From positions 3,823 to 28,419 of the forward strand of contig DOWL01000188.1 in the NCBI GenBank assembly GCA_003519585.1: 24,597 bases of DNA, in the 5' to 3' direction. Origin of the DNA: Nocardioides sp. GTDB lineage: Bacteria > Actinomycetota > Actinomycetes > Propionibacteriales > Nocardioidaceae. Shown here in pieces: positions 6,827 to 14,545 of the stretch (position 1 is the first letter of the stretch; the number at the start of each line of letters is the position of its first letter). Under the pieces are notes generated by a model. The model ran no database searches. It saw nothing but the letters and a program-made list of their open reading frames with translations, and was not told the DNA's origin. Made by a program: the position numbers and the translations under genes.

Positions 6827-8203
6827 TCACTCCAACCGTTTGAGCGCCGCTTCCACACTCCGATGGAAGGTCGGGTAGGCGTAGTGCATGGTACGCAACC
6901 GGGAGACCGGGACCTCGCCGTGGACGGCCGTCACCAGCAGGCCGATCACCTCCCCGCCGTACGGCGAGAGCACGCTGGCGCCGACCAGAACGCCACGATC
7001 GGCGTCCTCGACGACCTTCACGATCCCCGTGGTTCCAGGCCCGTGCAACCAGCCACGGGCCGACTTCTCCACGTGTGCCAACCCGACGCGGACCCGCAGT
7101 CCGGCCCCGCGCGCCTCGGCCTCGGTCATCCCGACCGCGGCCAGTTCAGGATCGGTGAAGGTGACCCGGGAGACCGCGCGATAGTCGGCCGGCGGGCCGT
7201 CGTGGCCGAGGATGTCCGAGACGGCCCCGGCAGCCTGGTAGCGCGAGACGTGCGTGAACGCACCCTTGCCGGTGATGTCGCCGATCGCCCACAGCCGGTC
7301 GCCGGCGCGCAGCCGCTCGTCGACCTCGACATCCGGTGCCTGGGGATCCAGCCCCACCGTCTCGAGCCCGATATCGCCGAGGTTGTTGCTGCGCCCGGCC
7401 GCGACGAGCAGGGCCTCGGCGACGAGCGTCTCGTCGCCGACAGCTACGCGGAAGCCGCCGTCGTGGTCGACCCGCTCGACCTCGACGCCGACGCGGACGT
7501 CGATGCCCTCGTCGCGCAGCACCGCGGCGAGCGCGGCGCTGGCCTCCGGCTCCTCCTTCTCCGCGATCCGGTCCGCGGCTGCCAACAGCGTCACCCGCGC
7601 GCCGTACCGCGCGAACGCTTGGGCGAGCTCGAGCCCGTTGGGTCCAGCGCCCACCACCACGAGCCGGTCGGGGACCTCGGTGACCTTCATCGCCTCGCGG
7701 TTGGTCCAGTACGGCGTCGCGTCCAGGCCGTCGATGGACAGCCGCAGCGGGGCGGTGCCGGTGTTGAGCAGGACGCCGCGGCTCGCGCGGAGAACGGTCG
7801 AGATGCCGTCCTGCTCGACGCGGACGACGCCCGGGCCGTCGAGCCGCCCGTGCCCGCGGACGATCGTGACGCCGTCGCGTTCGAGCGGCTCGGCATGGTG
7901 GTGGTCGGTCCAGTCGTGGTTGGCCTCCCGGATCCGCGCGGCGACCAGCGACCAGTCAGGTCGCACTGTGGCGTCGCCGGCCAGGCGGTCGGCGCGGTGC
8001 ACCTCGGCCAGCAGGTCCCCGGGCCGGACCATCAGCTTGGAGGGCGTGCAGCCCCAGAACGGACACTCGCCGCCGACCAGGGCCTCCTCCACGGCGACCA
8101 CGTCGAGCCCGGCGAGGGCGAGCTTGCGCGCGGCGTACTCACCACCGGGCCCGATCCCCAGCACCACCACGTCACAGTCCCGTGTCGACCCCGCAGCAGT
8201 CAT
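6827..8203 (-). CDS. FAD/NAD(P) disulfide oxidoreductase, mercuric-reductase-like (paralog 1)
   Basis: The 458-residue product has the layout of class I flavoprotein disulfide reductases: an FAD motif GIGPGGE (16-22), the redox pair in GGECPFWGCTPSK (Cys47 and Cys52), an NAD(P) motif VVGAGPNGLELA, the second FAD contact WAIGDITG, and a dimerisation domain starting around DYRAVSRVTFTDPE. The C-terminal His-Pro-Thr region that in lipoamide dehydrogenase supplies the catalytic His reads HYAYPTFHRSVE, so the usual HAHPT is not kept. No MerA heavy-metal domain or C-terminal vicinal cysteines are present, so mercury reduction is unlikely. The natural substrate is unknown. The start is ATG at 8203; an in-frame ATG at 8224 is possible. 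Confidence 0.9.
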   Translation of the reverse strand: MTAAGSTRDCDVVVLGIGPGGEYAARKLALAGLDVVAVEEALVGGECPFWGCTPSKLMVRPGDLLAEVHRADRLAGDATVRPDWSLVAARIREANHDWTDHHHAEPLERDGVTIVRGHGRLDGPGVVRVEQDGISTVLRASRGVLLNTGTAPLRLSIDGLDATPYWTNREAMKVTEVPDRLVVVGAGPNGLELAQAFARYGARVTLLAAADRIAEKEEPEASAALAAVLRDEGIDVRVGVEVERVDHDGGFRVAVGDETLVAEALLVAAGRSNNLGDIGLETVGLDPQAPDVEVDERLRAGDRLWAIGDITGKGAFTHVSRYQAAGAVSDILGHDGPPADYRAVSRVTFTDPELAAVGMTEAEARGAGLRVRVGLAHVEKSARGWLHGPGTTGIVKVVEDADRGVLVGASVLSPYGGEVIGLLVTAVHGEVPVSRLRTMHYAYPTFHRSVEAALKRLE

Positions 8204-8238
8204 GGCGTCCACCCAACCATCCACCGCAAGATGAACCG

Positions 8239-8663
8239 GTGAGCCTCCCGTCGCGACGTGCCCTGCTCGGTGCGCGGCATTGGCGGGGCTGGGCCGGATG
8301 ACCGCGGGCGGCTACCACGCCTTCGAGCACCGCTGGGCCTTGGCGGACGGACTCGGCTTCATGGGACAGATCGGCCGCGACCGGGCGGTGGCTCGGACCG
8401 TCGAGCAGGCCACTCGCCTCAAGGAGGGGCTGGCCGAGACCCGCGTCACGCTCGTGACGCCCGTCGACCCGGCCGTTTCCGCCGGCATCGTCTGCTTCGA
8501 CGTGCCCGATGTGCTGCCGGGCAACGCTGTGCTGAGCCTGCGTGAGCAGGGCGTCGTGGCCAGCGCGACGCCGTACCGCACGTCCTACACCCGGCTCGGG
8601 CCGAGCATCGTCACCAGCCCCGACCAGGTCGATGCAGCGATCGCGGCGGTGGGCTCGCTGTGA
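8239..8663 (+). pseudogene. Remnant of a Tat-exported class V aminotransferase
   Basis: The 3' part (about 8290-8660) encodes the C-terminal domain of a class V, PLP-dependent aminotransferase of the isopenicillin-N-epimerase/cysteine-desulfurase-like type: GGYHAFEHRWALADG, RLKEGLAETRVTLVTP, SAGIVCFDV, LREQGVVASATPYRTSYTRLG. The PLP lysine domain is missing. The GTG at 8239 starts VSLPSRRALLG, a Tat-signal-like beginning, in another frame. Removing two bases from GCGCGGCA (8272-8279) would join it to AALAGLG and to the C-terminal part. So the locus seems to have lost roughly 250 internal codons and also carries a frameshift. A short functional protein from an internal start is conceivable but unlikely. 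Confidence 0.75.
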
Positions 8664-8673
8664 TTCCCGATGA

Positions 8674-10092
8674 TCAGGGCGCGGCGGCCAGGGCCCGGGT
8701 CGCGGCCCGGAAGCCGCACATCCCATGGACGCCGGCACCCGGGGCGGTAGCCGAGGAACACAGGTAGACCCCCGGGACGCCGGTGGCGTAGGGATCTCCC
8801 CAGCGCGGCCGGCGCACGAGTTGGCGCAGGTCGTTGACCCCGCCCGCGATGTCGCCGCCGACGTAGTTGGGGTTGTCGCGCTCGAAGTCGGCGGGTGTCC
8901 GCACGGCGCTGGCGACCACGCGCTCACGGAGTCCCGGCGCGAACCGTTCGAGCTGGTCGAGCACCGCCTGTTCCGCCGAGCTGGTCCACCCCGACGGCAC
9001 GTGCGCGTAGGCCCACACGGGGTGCAGATCGCCCACCGCGCGTGTGGGATCAGCCAGCGACTGCTGGGCCACCAGAACGAACGGACGCTCCGGCATCCGG
9101 CCCGCACACGCCTCGGCTTCGGCGTGGGCGATCTCTTCGAGCGTGCCGCCCAGGTGGACCGTGCCGGCTCGGCGGGCGACCTCGGCCGTCCAGGGCACGC
9201 CGCCCCGGACGGCCAGGTCGAGCTTGTACGCCCCGGCGCCGTAGCGGTGGCGGCGGTACGCGCGCCTGGTCCTTGCGGGCAGCTCGTCGCCGTAGACCTC
9301 GGCGACCGTCGCCGGCGAGGTGTCGAAGAGCGTGATGCGGGCCGCGGGCACATCGGACCGGTGCCGGACCGGGTGCCCGGTGATGACGGCGCCGCCCCAC
9401 TCGGCCAGCAGCGACGCCAGGGCCCCGGTGATCGCGCTCGAGCCGCCCTCGGCCACGGGCCAGCCGTACGCGTGCCCCGCGGCGGTGAGCATGACGCCGG
9501 CGCCCGCCGTGGCCGGTCGGGTGAGCGGGCGGAACACGTGTGCGGCCGAGCCTGCGAACAGGGCCCGCGCGCGCGGCGTACGGAACCTCCGGGCGAGTAC
9601 GGCGGCGGGGAGCGCGGCCCGCAGCCCGAACCGTGTCATCCGCACCGGATGGCGGGGCACTCGGACCAGCGGGCCGAAGACGTCGTCGGCCAGTTCGGCG
9701 AAGTCCTCGGCCACTGGCCCGAACACCCGTCGCCACGCGGGCCCGTCCGCTCCCAGCCGAGCACAGGTCTCATCGAGCGAGCGAAACAGCACCCCGGCCG
9801 TACCGTCGTCCAGCGGATGCGCAAGGTCGATCTCGGGGTACCTCCACACCAGCCCGTGCTCGGCCAGCGGCAGCGAGGTCAGGAACGGCGAGGCCACGCC
9901 GAAGGGATGCACCGCGGAGCAGACGTCGTGCTTGAGACCCGGAACGGTGAGCTCCTCGGTGCGGGTGCCGCCGCCGATGGTCGACGCGCCTTCCAACACC
10001 GTGACCCGCCGCCCGGCGCGCGCCAGCGTGACCGCGGCAGCCAAACCATTGGGACCCGCCCCGACCACGACGGCGTCGAGCGGGGTAGGCAT
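8674..10092 (-). CDS. Phytoene-desaturase/PYROXD2-like FAD oxidoreductase
   Basis: The 472-residue product has the N-terminal dinucleotide motif VVVGAGPNGLAAAVTLA followed by GGGTRTEELTVPG. The C-terminal FAD closure is GVYLCSSATAPGAGVHGMCG, preceded by NPNYVGGDIAGGVNDL. This is the pattern of the PYROXD2/carotenoid-desaturase-related flavoproteins that are common in actinobacteria. No carotenoid genes (crtB, crtE) lie nearby, so carotenoid desaturation is not supported. The ATG at 10090-10092 starts right at the FAD domain; a longer frame runs into the opposite-strand MOSC gene and was rejected. It is convergent with the pseudogene (10 bases apart) and divergent from the MOSC gene (49 bases between starts). 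Confidence 0.85.
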   Translation of the reverse strand: MPTPLDAVVVGAGPNGLAAAVTLARAGRRVTVLEGASTIGGGTRTEELTVPGLKHDVCSAVHPFGVASPFLTSLPLAEHGLVWRYPEIDLAHPLDDGTAGVLFRSLDETCARLGADGPAWRRVFGPVAEDFAELADDVFGPLVRVPRHPVRMTRFGLRAALPAAVLARRFRTPRARALFAGSAAHVFRPLTRPATAGAGVMLTAAGHAYGWPVAEGGSSAITGALASLLAEWGGAVITGHPVRHRSDVPAARITLFDTSPATVAEVYGDELPARTRRAYRRHRYGAGAYKLDLAVRGGVPWTAEVARRAGTVHLGGTLEEIAHAEAEACAGRMPERPFVLVAQQSLADPTRAVGDLHPVWAYAHVPSGWTSSAEQAVLDQLERFAPGLRERVVASAVRTPADFERDNPNYVGGDIAGGVNDLRQLVRRPRWGDPYATGVPGVYLCSSATAPGAGVHGMCGFRAATRALAAAP

Positions 10093-10141
10093 GTCGCCCA
10101 CGGTATCCGCGCAATGGGGCCCGACCTGAGAGGCTGTGCCG

Positions 10142-10999
10142 GTGGCCGAGCTGACCCTGACCGAGCTGCGTCGATTCCCGGTCAAGTCCTGCCGCGGACA
10201 GCAGGTCGAGACCGCCGTGCTCGAGCCGTGGGGGCTGGCCGGCGACCGGCGGTGGATGCTGGTCGACGAGGCCGGCGAGACCGTCACCGCCCGCGAGCAG
10301 CGCGAGATGCTGCTCATCACGCCGCGGCTGACGGCCGACGGTGGGCTGGAGATCTCAGCGCCGGGCCACGTTGATCTGGTGGTGGCGCGCCCGCCCGGCG
10401 ACCGGCACGTCGAGGTGACCGTCTTCGGGCGGGCACCGTTCGCTGCCGCCCTGGCCGGCCGCACAGCAGACGACTGGTTCAGCACGGTGCTGGGCGAGCA
10501 GGTCCGGCTGGTCTTCGCCGACGATCCGCACCGGCGGCAGGCCAACCCGGCGTACGCCGGTCCCGGCGTTCCCCTGCACTTCGGCGACGGGTACCCGCTC
10601 CTGCTCGCCACCGAGGCCTCGCTGACCGCCCTCAACGCCCTGATCGCAGCCGGCGCCAAGGCCGACGAAGGACCGGTGCCCATGGTCCGCTTCCGGCCCA
10701 ACCTGGTGGTCGGCGGTGGCCAGCCGTGGGCCGAGGACGGCTGGCGCCGAGTGCGGATCGGCGCCGCGGAGTTCCGGGTGGTCAAGGGCTGTGACCGCTG
10801 TGCGATCCCCACCACCGACGAGAACACCGCCGTACGGCGCAAGGAGCCGACCTACACCCTCGCCCAGCATCGGCGCTGGGACGGCGCCGTGTGGTTCGGC
10901 ATGAACCTCGTGCCACTGACCCCCGGCGCCACACTGCAGGTCGGTGACGAGGTCGAGATCCTCGACGAGAAGGTGACTTCGGACGGTCCGCCTCGCTAG
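10142..10999 (+). CDS. MOSC domain protein (MOSC N-terminal barrel plus MOSC)
   Basis: The 285-residue protein contains the N-terminal beta-barrel that precedes MOSC domains (LTELRRFPVKSCRG, GDRRWMLVDEAG, about residues 1-120) and a MOSC domain with VRFRPNLVVGG and the active-site segment KGCDRCAIPTTDENT. MOSC proteins move or bind sulfur on molybdenum cofactor or reduce N-hydroxylated substrates with it (YcbX/mARC relatives). No electron-transfer ferredoxin domain is fused at the C-terminus, so a separate partner would be needed. A GTG at 10142 is nine bases after GAGAGG; an in-frame GTG at 10136 is too close to it. It is one of two intact plus-strand genes in the window. Confidence 0.88.
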   Translation: MAELTLTELRRFPVKSCRGQQVETAVLEPWGLAGDRRWMLVDEAGETVTAREQREMLLITPRLTADGGLEISAPGHVDLVVARPPGDRHVEVTVFGRAPFAAALAGRTADDWFSTVLGEQVRLVFADDPHRRQANPAYAGPGVPLHFGDGYPLLLATEASLTALNALIAAGAKADEGPVPMVRFRPNLVVGGGQPWAEDGWRRVRIGAAEFRVVKGCDRCAIPTTDENTAVRRKEPTYTLAQHRRWDGAVWFGMNLVPLTPGATLQVGDEVEILDEKVTSDGPPR

Positions 11000-11020
11000 G
11001 GCGGGGGTCGCCCGGCTCCC

Positions 11021-11068
11021 GACAGTGCAGCATCGCTGGCGCTGTGGAGGGGGTAAAGCTGCACTGTC
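11021..11068. terminator. Perfect 11-bp inverted repeat between convergent genes
   Basis: GACAGTGCAGC at 11021-11031 is the exact reverse complement of 11058-11068, with 26 bases between. It lies between the end of the MOSC gene (10999) and the end of the DUF1206 gene (11101), which converge. The position suggests a bidirectional terminator, but the loop is long and no T-tract follows either arm. A protein-binding site or a small repeat element is an alternative. Confidence 0.45.
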
Positions 11069-11100
11069 CCGCACCGAAACAGGGCAGCAGAAGAAGATGC

Positions 11101-11925
11101 TCAGTCGTTGAAATGCCGAGCCCGGGCGAAACAGAACAGCCCGTAACACCCGATGCCGATGGCGATCAGCACCAGCAGGATCTGACCGAACGGCTGCTGC
11201 AGCACCTTGTGCAGCGCTTGGTCGAGACCACCGGACTTCTTCGGGTCGTGGGTCAGCGCGGCGTAGAGGAAGAGCGAGCCGACGATCCCGAAGGCGATGC
11301 CCTTGGCGGTGTAGCCGGCCTTGCCGAACCAGAGGTACGCCGTACCGGTCGCACCGCTCTGGCCTTCGGCGTTGATGTACTTCGCGAACTTCTCCGTCCA
11401 CGCCTTGTGCACCAGGTAGGCCCCGATCCCGATGATCGCCAGCCCGATCGCACCGACGATGACCTGACCCCCGGGCAGGTCCATGATCTTCGCGGTCAGC
11501 GAGTCGGTGCCGCTCTTGCCGGAACTCCCGGAGCCCATGGCCGCGCGGACCGCGCTGACACCGATGACTGCGTAGACGACCGCCTTGCCGGCCGAGGTCA
11601 CCCGCTTGCGGACCTTCGTGAATCCCTCTTCGTCACGGTGCCCGAAGGCCGCCTCGAGGCCCTGCCAGATCACCAGGAGGAACATCCCGATCCCGAGCGC
11701 CCACACCATCGCCTTGCCGAACGGCTGCTCCGCAAGCTGCTGGATCGCGCCCGAGGAGTCGGTCGAGCCCTCGCGGTCGCCGAACGCCAGCTGGATCGCC
11801 AACCAGGCGATCACCAGGTGGACCACGCCGTAGGCGACCAGACCGAGCCGGGCAGCGACGTCGATCCACTCGCTGTCGGACGCTTGGCGCCCGGTCTCCT
11901 CGGCGCGAGTGCCGATGCTGCTCAT
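11101..11925 (-). CDS. DUF1206 integral membrane protein
   Basis: The 274-residue protein is built of three repeated two-helix units, each starting with a segment like RLGLVAYGVVHLVIAWLA, SAGKAVVYAVIGVSAVRA or KAGYTAKGIAFGIVGSLFLYAAL, and each with a second helix such as MVWALGIGMFLLVIWQGLEA. Six membrane helices in three pairs is the DUF1206 pattern. The linker between units contains GSGSSGKSGTDS. The start is ATG at 11923-11925 with GGAGGAAGG upstream at a good distance; an upstream extension of the frame is not protein-like and overlaps the next gene. The molecular function of the family is not known to me. Confidence 0.9.
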   Translation of the reverse strand: MSSIGTRAEETGRQASDSEWIDVAARLGLVAYGVVHLVIAWLAIQLAFGDREGSTDSSGAIQQLAEQPFGKAMVWALGIGMFLLVIWQGLEAAFGHRDEEGFTKVRKRVTSAGKAVVYAVIGVSAVRAAMGSGSSGKSGTDSLTAKIMDLPGGQVIVGAIGLAIIGIGAYLVHKAWTEKFAKYINAEGQSGATGTAYLWFGKAGYTAKGIAFGIVGSLFLYAALTHDPKKSGGLDQALHKVLQQPFGQILLVLIAIGIGCYGLFCFARARHFND

Positions 11926-11978
11926 GGATGCCCCTTCCTCCGCATGTCCGATACCCGAACGCCCGGTGGGGCATGCGA

Positions 11979-13361
11979 TCAGGAGAGGTCTGCCAGCGCG
12001 CTCTCGATCGCCCGGTGGAAGGTCGGGTAGGCGAAGATCATCGAGCGCAGTGTCTCGACCGGTACGGCGGCATGCACCGCGACCGCGAGGAAGCCGATGA
12101 TCTCGCCGCCGTACGGTCCGACCACCGTGGCTCCGACCAGGACTCCCCGCTGCGCATCTTCGACCAGCTTGACCAGCCCCTGGCTGCCCGCGCCGTGGGT
12201 GAATCCGCGCGTCGAGGCCTCGAGCGGGGTCGAGCCGATGCGCACTTCGATCCCGGCGGCCCGGGCCTGCGCCTCGCTCATGCCGACGCCGGCCACCTCC
12301 GGGTCGGTGAAGGTGACGTGCGGAAGGGCGTGGTACGCCGCCGGCGGTCCGGCCTCGCCGAGGATGTCGCGGCGGGCGATGGCGTTCTGGTACATCGACA
12401 CGTGGGTGAACGCACCGTGCCCGGTCACGTCTCCGATCACCCACAGCCCGTCGCCGGCGCGCATCCGCTCGTCGACGGGGATGGTCCGCGCACTCGGATC
12501 GAGACCGACGGTCTCCAGGCCCAGGTCATCGAGGTTCGGGGTCCGGCCCGCGGCGATCAACACCTGGTCGGCGGAGACCTCCTCGCCGGACTCCAGGGTG
12601 AGCGTGAAGCGGCCCTCGGCGTACGTCGCCGCAACCGGATCGTCGCCCGTGACGACGCGGATATCCTCGGCCGCGAAGACCTCCGTGAGGATGGCGGCGG
12701 CTTCAGGCTCGTTGGCCGGGAGCAGCCGGTCGCCGTGCTGGACGACGGTCACCTGGACCCCGAACCGCGCGAACACCTGCGCGAGCTCACAGCCGATCGG
12801 GCCGCCGCCGATCACCACCAGCGAGCCGGGCAGCTCGGTGACCTGGACGGCCTCGCGGTTGGTCCAGTACGGCGTGCCGGCGAGCCCGTCGATCGGGGGC
12901 GTCGCCGGTCGGGTGCCGGGGTTGAGCACGACACCCTTCGCGGCCTCGAACGTCACCGGCTCAGACCCGTCGGTCGGCGTCACGGTGACCCGGCGTACGC
13001 CGGCCAGCCGGCCGACGCCGTGCACCACGGTCGCGCCGGCCCGCTCCAGCCGCTCCACCGCGACCCGGTCGTCCCAGTGGTCGGTCGCCTGCACGGCAAC
13101 CCGCTCGGCCACTGGCGCCCACCTGGGGTGCATGGTCACCTCCCCCGCCAGGGCGACCGCACGCCCGGCCTCGGCGACGACATCGGAGGCCCGGACCATC
13201 ATCTTGGTCGGCACGCAGCCGAAGTAGGGACACTCCCCACCCACGAGCCGGCTGTCCACCGCCACCACTCGCAACCCCGCCGACGCAGTCGCGTTGGCGA
13301 GCGTCTCTCCCCCGGGTCCGAGCCCCACCACCACGAGATCCACCTGCTGGACGTCCGTCAT
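11979..13361 (-). CDS. FAD/NAD(P) disulfide oxidoreductase, mercuric-reductase-like (paralog 2)
   Basis: The 460-residue product is collinear with the gene at 6827-8203: FAD motif GLGPGGE, redox pair in GGECPYFGCVPTK (Cys44 and Cys49), NAD(P) motif VVIGGGPIGCELA, WVIGDVTGHGAFTHVSMYQ and the C-terminal FAYPTFHRAIESAL. As in its paralog, the canonical C-terminal HPT active-site His is not in place, and no metal-binding domain is attached. Shared phrases such as TPYWTNREA and GAFTHVS show the two arose by duplication or belong to one subfamily. The start is the ATG at 13361; an in-frame ATG at 13379 lacks a ribosome binding site. The substrate is unknown. Confidence 0.9.
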   Translation of the reverse strand: MTDVQQVDLVVVGLGPGGETLANATASAGLRVVAVDSRLVGGECPYFGCVPTKMMVRASDVVAEAGRAVALAGEVTMHPRWAPVAERVAVQATDHWDDRVAVERLERAGATVVHGVGRLAGVRRVTVTPTDGSEPVTFEAAKGVVLNPGTRPATPPIDGLAGTPYWTNREAVQVTELPGSLVVIGGGPIGCELAQVFARFGVQVTVVQHGDRLLPANEPEAAAILTEVFAAEDIRVVTGDDPVAATYAEGRFTLTLESGEEVSADQVLIAAGRTPNLDDLGLETVGLDPSARTIPVDERMRAGDGLWVIGDVTGHGAFTHVSMYQNAIARRDILGEAGPPAAYHALPHVTFTDPEVAGVGMSEAQARAAGIEVRIGSTPLEASTRGFTHGAGSQGLVKLVEDAQRGVLVGATVVGPYGGEIIGFLAVAVHAAVPVETLRSMIFAYPTFHRAIESALADLS

Positions 13362-13386
13362 GGGCCCAGCCTGCCGCATGGCGCCG

Positions 13387-13794
13387 TCAGACGAGAGTGG
13401 CCTTGTTGCGCAAGACCGCGCCGAGGATGCCGTTGACGAACTGCGGGGACTCGTCGGTCGACAGGTCGCGCACCAGCGCCATCGCCTCGCTCACCGCGAC
13501 CGGGTCGGGTACGTCGTCGACGTAGAGCAGTTCGAAGACACCGAGCCGCAGCACGTTGCGGTCGACCGCGGGCATCCGGTCGAGGGTCCAGCCTTCGGAA
13601 TACGACGACAGAATCTCGTCGATGCGGGCGAGATGCTCGACGACGCCGCGGACCAGGTCGGCGGTGTAGGCGTTGGTCGGCCCCTCGCCGTCCTCGATGG
13701 CCCGGTCGAGCGCCACCGTCGCGGATTCGCCTCGCAGTTCGGAGGCGTAGAGCAGGTCGAGGGCGCGCTTGCGCGCCTTGGTGCGTGCCGCCAC
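13387..13794 (-). CDS. nusB: Transcription antitermination factor NusB
   Basis: The 135-residue protein is the all-helical RNA-binding NusB, which with NusE (S10) binds boxA RNA and supports rRNA transcription. Typical segments are ARTKARKRALDLLYASELRG at the N-terminus, LDRMPAVDRNVLRLGVFELLY in the middle and SPQFVNGILGAVLRN near the end. I chose the GTG at 13792-13794, eight bases after GGCGG; a TTG six bases earlier is possible. It follows the efp stop by 13 bases, the usual actinobacterial efp-nusB pair. Unlike genomes in which nusB is followed closely by the pyr genes, here about 11 kb of other genes comes next. Confidence 0.96.
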   Translation of the reverse strand: MAARTKARKRALDLLYASELRGESATVALDRAIEDGEGPTNAYTADLVRGVVEHLARIDEILSSYSEGWTLDRMPAVDRNVLRLGVFELLYVDDVPDPVAVSEAMALVRDLSTDESPQFVNGILGAVLRNKATLV

Positions 13795-13807
13795 CGTCAA
13801 GCCGCCA

Positions 13808-14371
13808 TCAGGAGGAGACGCGACCGAGATAGGAGCCGTCGCGGGTGTCGACCTTGATCTTCTCGCCGTTGGTGATGAACAGCGGGACCGCGACCGTCGC
13901 ACCGGTCTCGACGGTGGCGGGCTTGGTGCCACCCGTGGAGCGGTCGCCCTGCAGCCCGGGCTCGGTGTAGGTGACCTCGAGCTCGACGGAGGCCGGCAGC
14001 TCGAGGTAGAGCACCCTGCCGTCGTTGCTGGCCACGATCGCCTCCTGGTTCTCCAGGAGGTAGTTGGCCGCGTCGCCCACGGTGTCGGGGCTGATCTCGA
14101 CCTGGTCGTAGGTGCCGGTGTCCATGAAGACGTAGGAGGTGCCGTCGTTGTAGAGGTACTGCATGGTCCGCTTGTCGACGTTGGCCACCTCGACCTTGAC
14201 GTCGGCGTTGAAGGTCTTGTCGACGGTCTTGCCCGACTCGACGTTCTTGAGCTTGGAGCGCACGACCGCGCCACCCTTGCCGGGCTTGTGGTGCTGGAAC
14301 CAGATGACCTGCCACAGCTGGCCATCCAGGTTGAGCACCATGCCGTTCTTCAGGTCGTTCGTCGTCGCCAT
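13808..14371 (-). CDS. efp: Translation elongation factor P
   Basis: EF-P binds stalled ribosomes near the E site and helps form peptide bonds in polyproline stretches. The 187-residue protein has three beta-barrel domains. The tip loop KPGKGGA is at residues 29-35, with Lys32 at the position that reaches the peptidyl-transferase centre. The C-terminal domain has the usual [25 protein letters not shown] and ends [12 protein letters not shown] proline at position 30 of the loop is the normal form in actinobacteria. No EF-P modification gene (epmA, epmB, earP) is present here. The ATG at 14369-14371 gives the family N-terminus [10 protein letters not shown]. Confidence 0.98.
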   Translation of the reverse strand: MATTNDLKNGMVLNLDGQLWQVIWFQHHKPGKGGAVVRSKLKNVESGKTVDKTFNADVKVEVANVDKRTMQYLYNDGTSYVFMDTGTYDQVEISPDTVGDAANYLLENQEAIVASNDGRVLYLELPASVELEVTYTEPGLQGDRSTGGTKPATVETGATVAVPLFITNGEKIKVDTRDGSYLGRVSS

Positions 14372-14545
14372 GCGCGCAGTTCAGCCTTCTCGTGGAGTTC
14401 TCGAGGACACAGGTGGTCAGTGGACCAGCGCACGAGTCTAGTCAGTGCGGCGCCGGAACCTTCATTCAGCGCTGGGTTCGTCGAAGGTTCATCGAAGGTT
14501 CGTCGACGGTGGCGCCCCACGCCGGTGTGGGCTTGACTGTCATGG
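14372..14545. promoter_or_regulatory. Divergent regulatory region between efp and the TPR gene
   Basis: This 174-base gap is the longest non-coding stretch in the window apart from the one before ruvX. For efp, a -10-like TAGACT lies at 14440-14435 on the minus strand with a leader of about 60 bases, but no good -35 is seen. Three near-identical 11-base repeats (14476-14508) sit just beyond where that -35 would be. Nothing convincing was found for the plus-strand gene. Confidence 0.35.
14476..14508. repeat. Three tandem 11-base repeats upstream of efp
   Basis: The copies are GTTCGTCGAAG, GTTCATCGAAG and GTTCGTCGACG, placed end to end, with one base different between copies 1 and 2 and one between copies 1 and 3. 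Each contains the near-palindrome TTCRTCGAM. An 11-base period puts each copy on the same face of the helix, as for repeated transcription factor sites. Confidence 0.7.

Noticed and set aside
8674..10092. Carotenoid biosynthesis locus
   Set aside because: The enzyme is closer in pattern to PYROXD2-type flavoproteins and no crtB, crtE or cyclase gene is present.
11979..13361. Mercury resistance (merA)
   Set aside because: No heavy-metal-binding N-terminal domain, no C-terminal cysteine pair, and no merR, merT or merP nearby.
14533..14545. TTGACT as a -35 for the TPR gene
   Set aside because: It is only about 8 bases before the start codon, so a promoter built on it would begin inside the gene.
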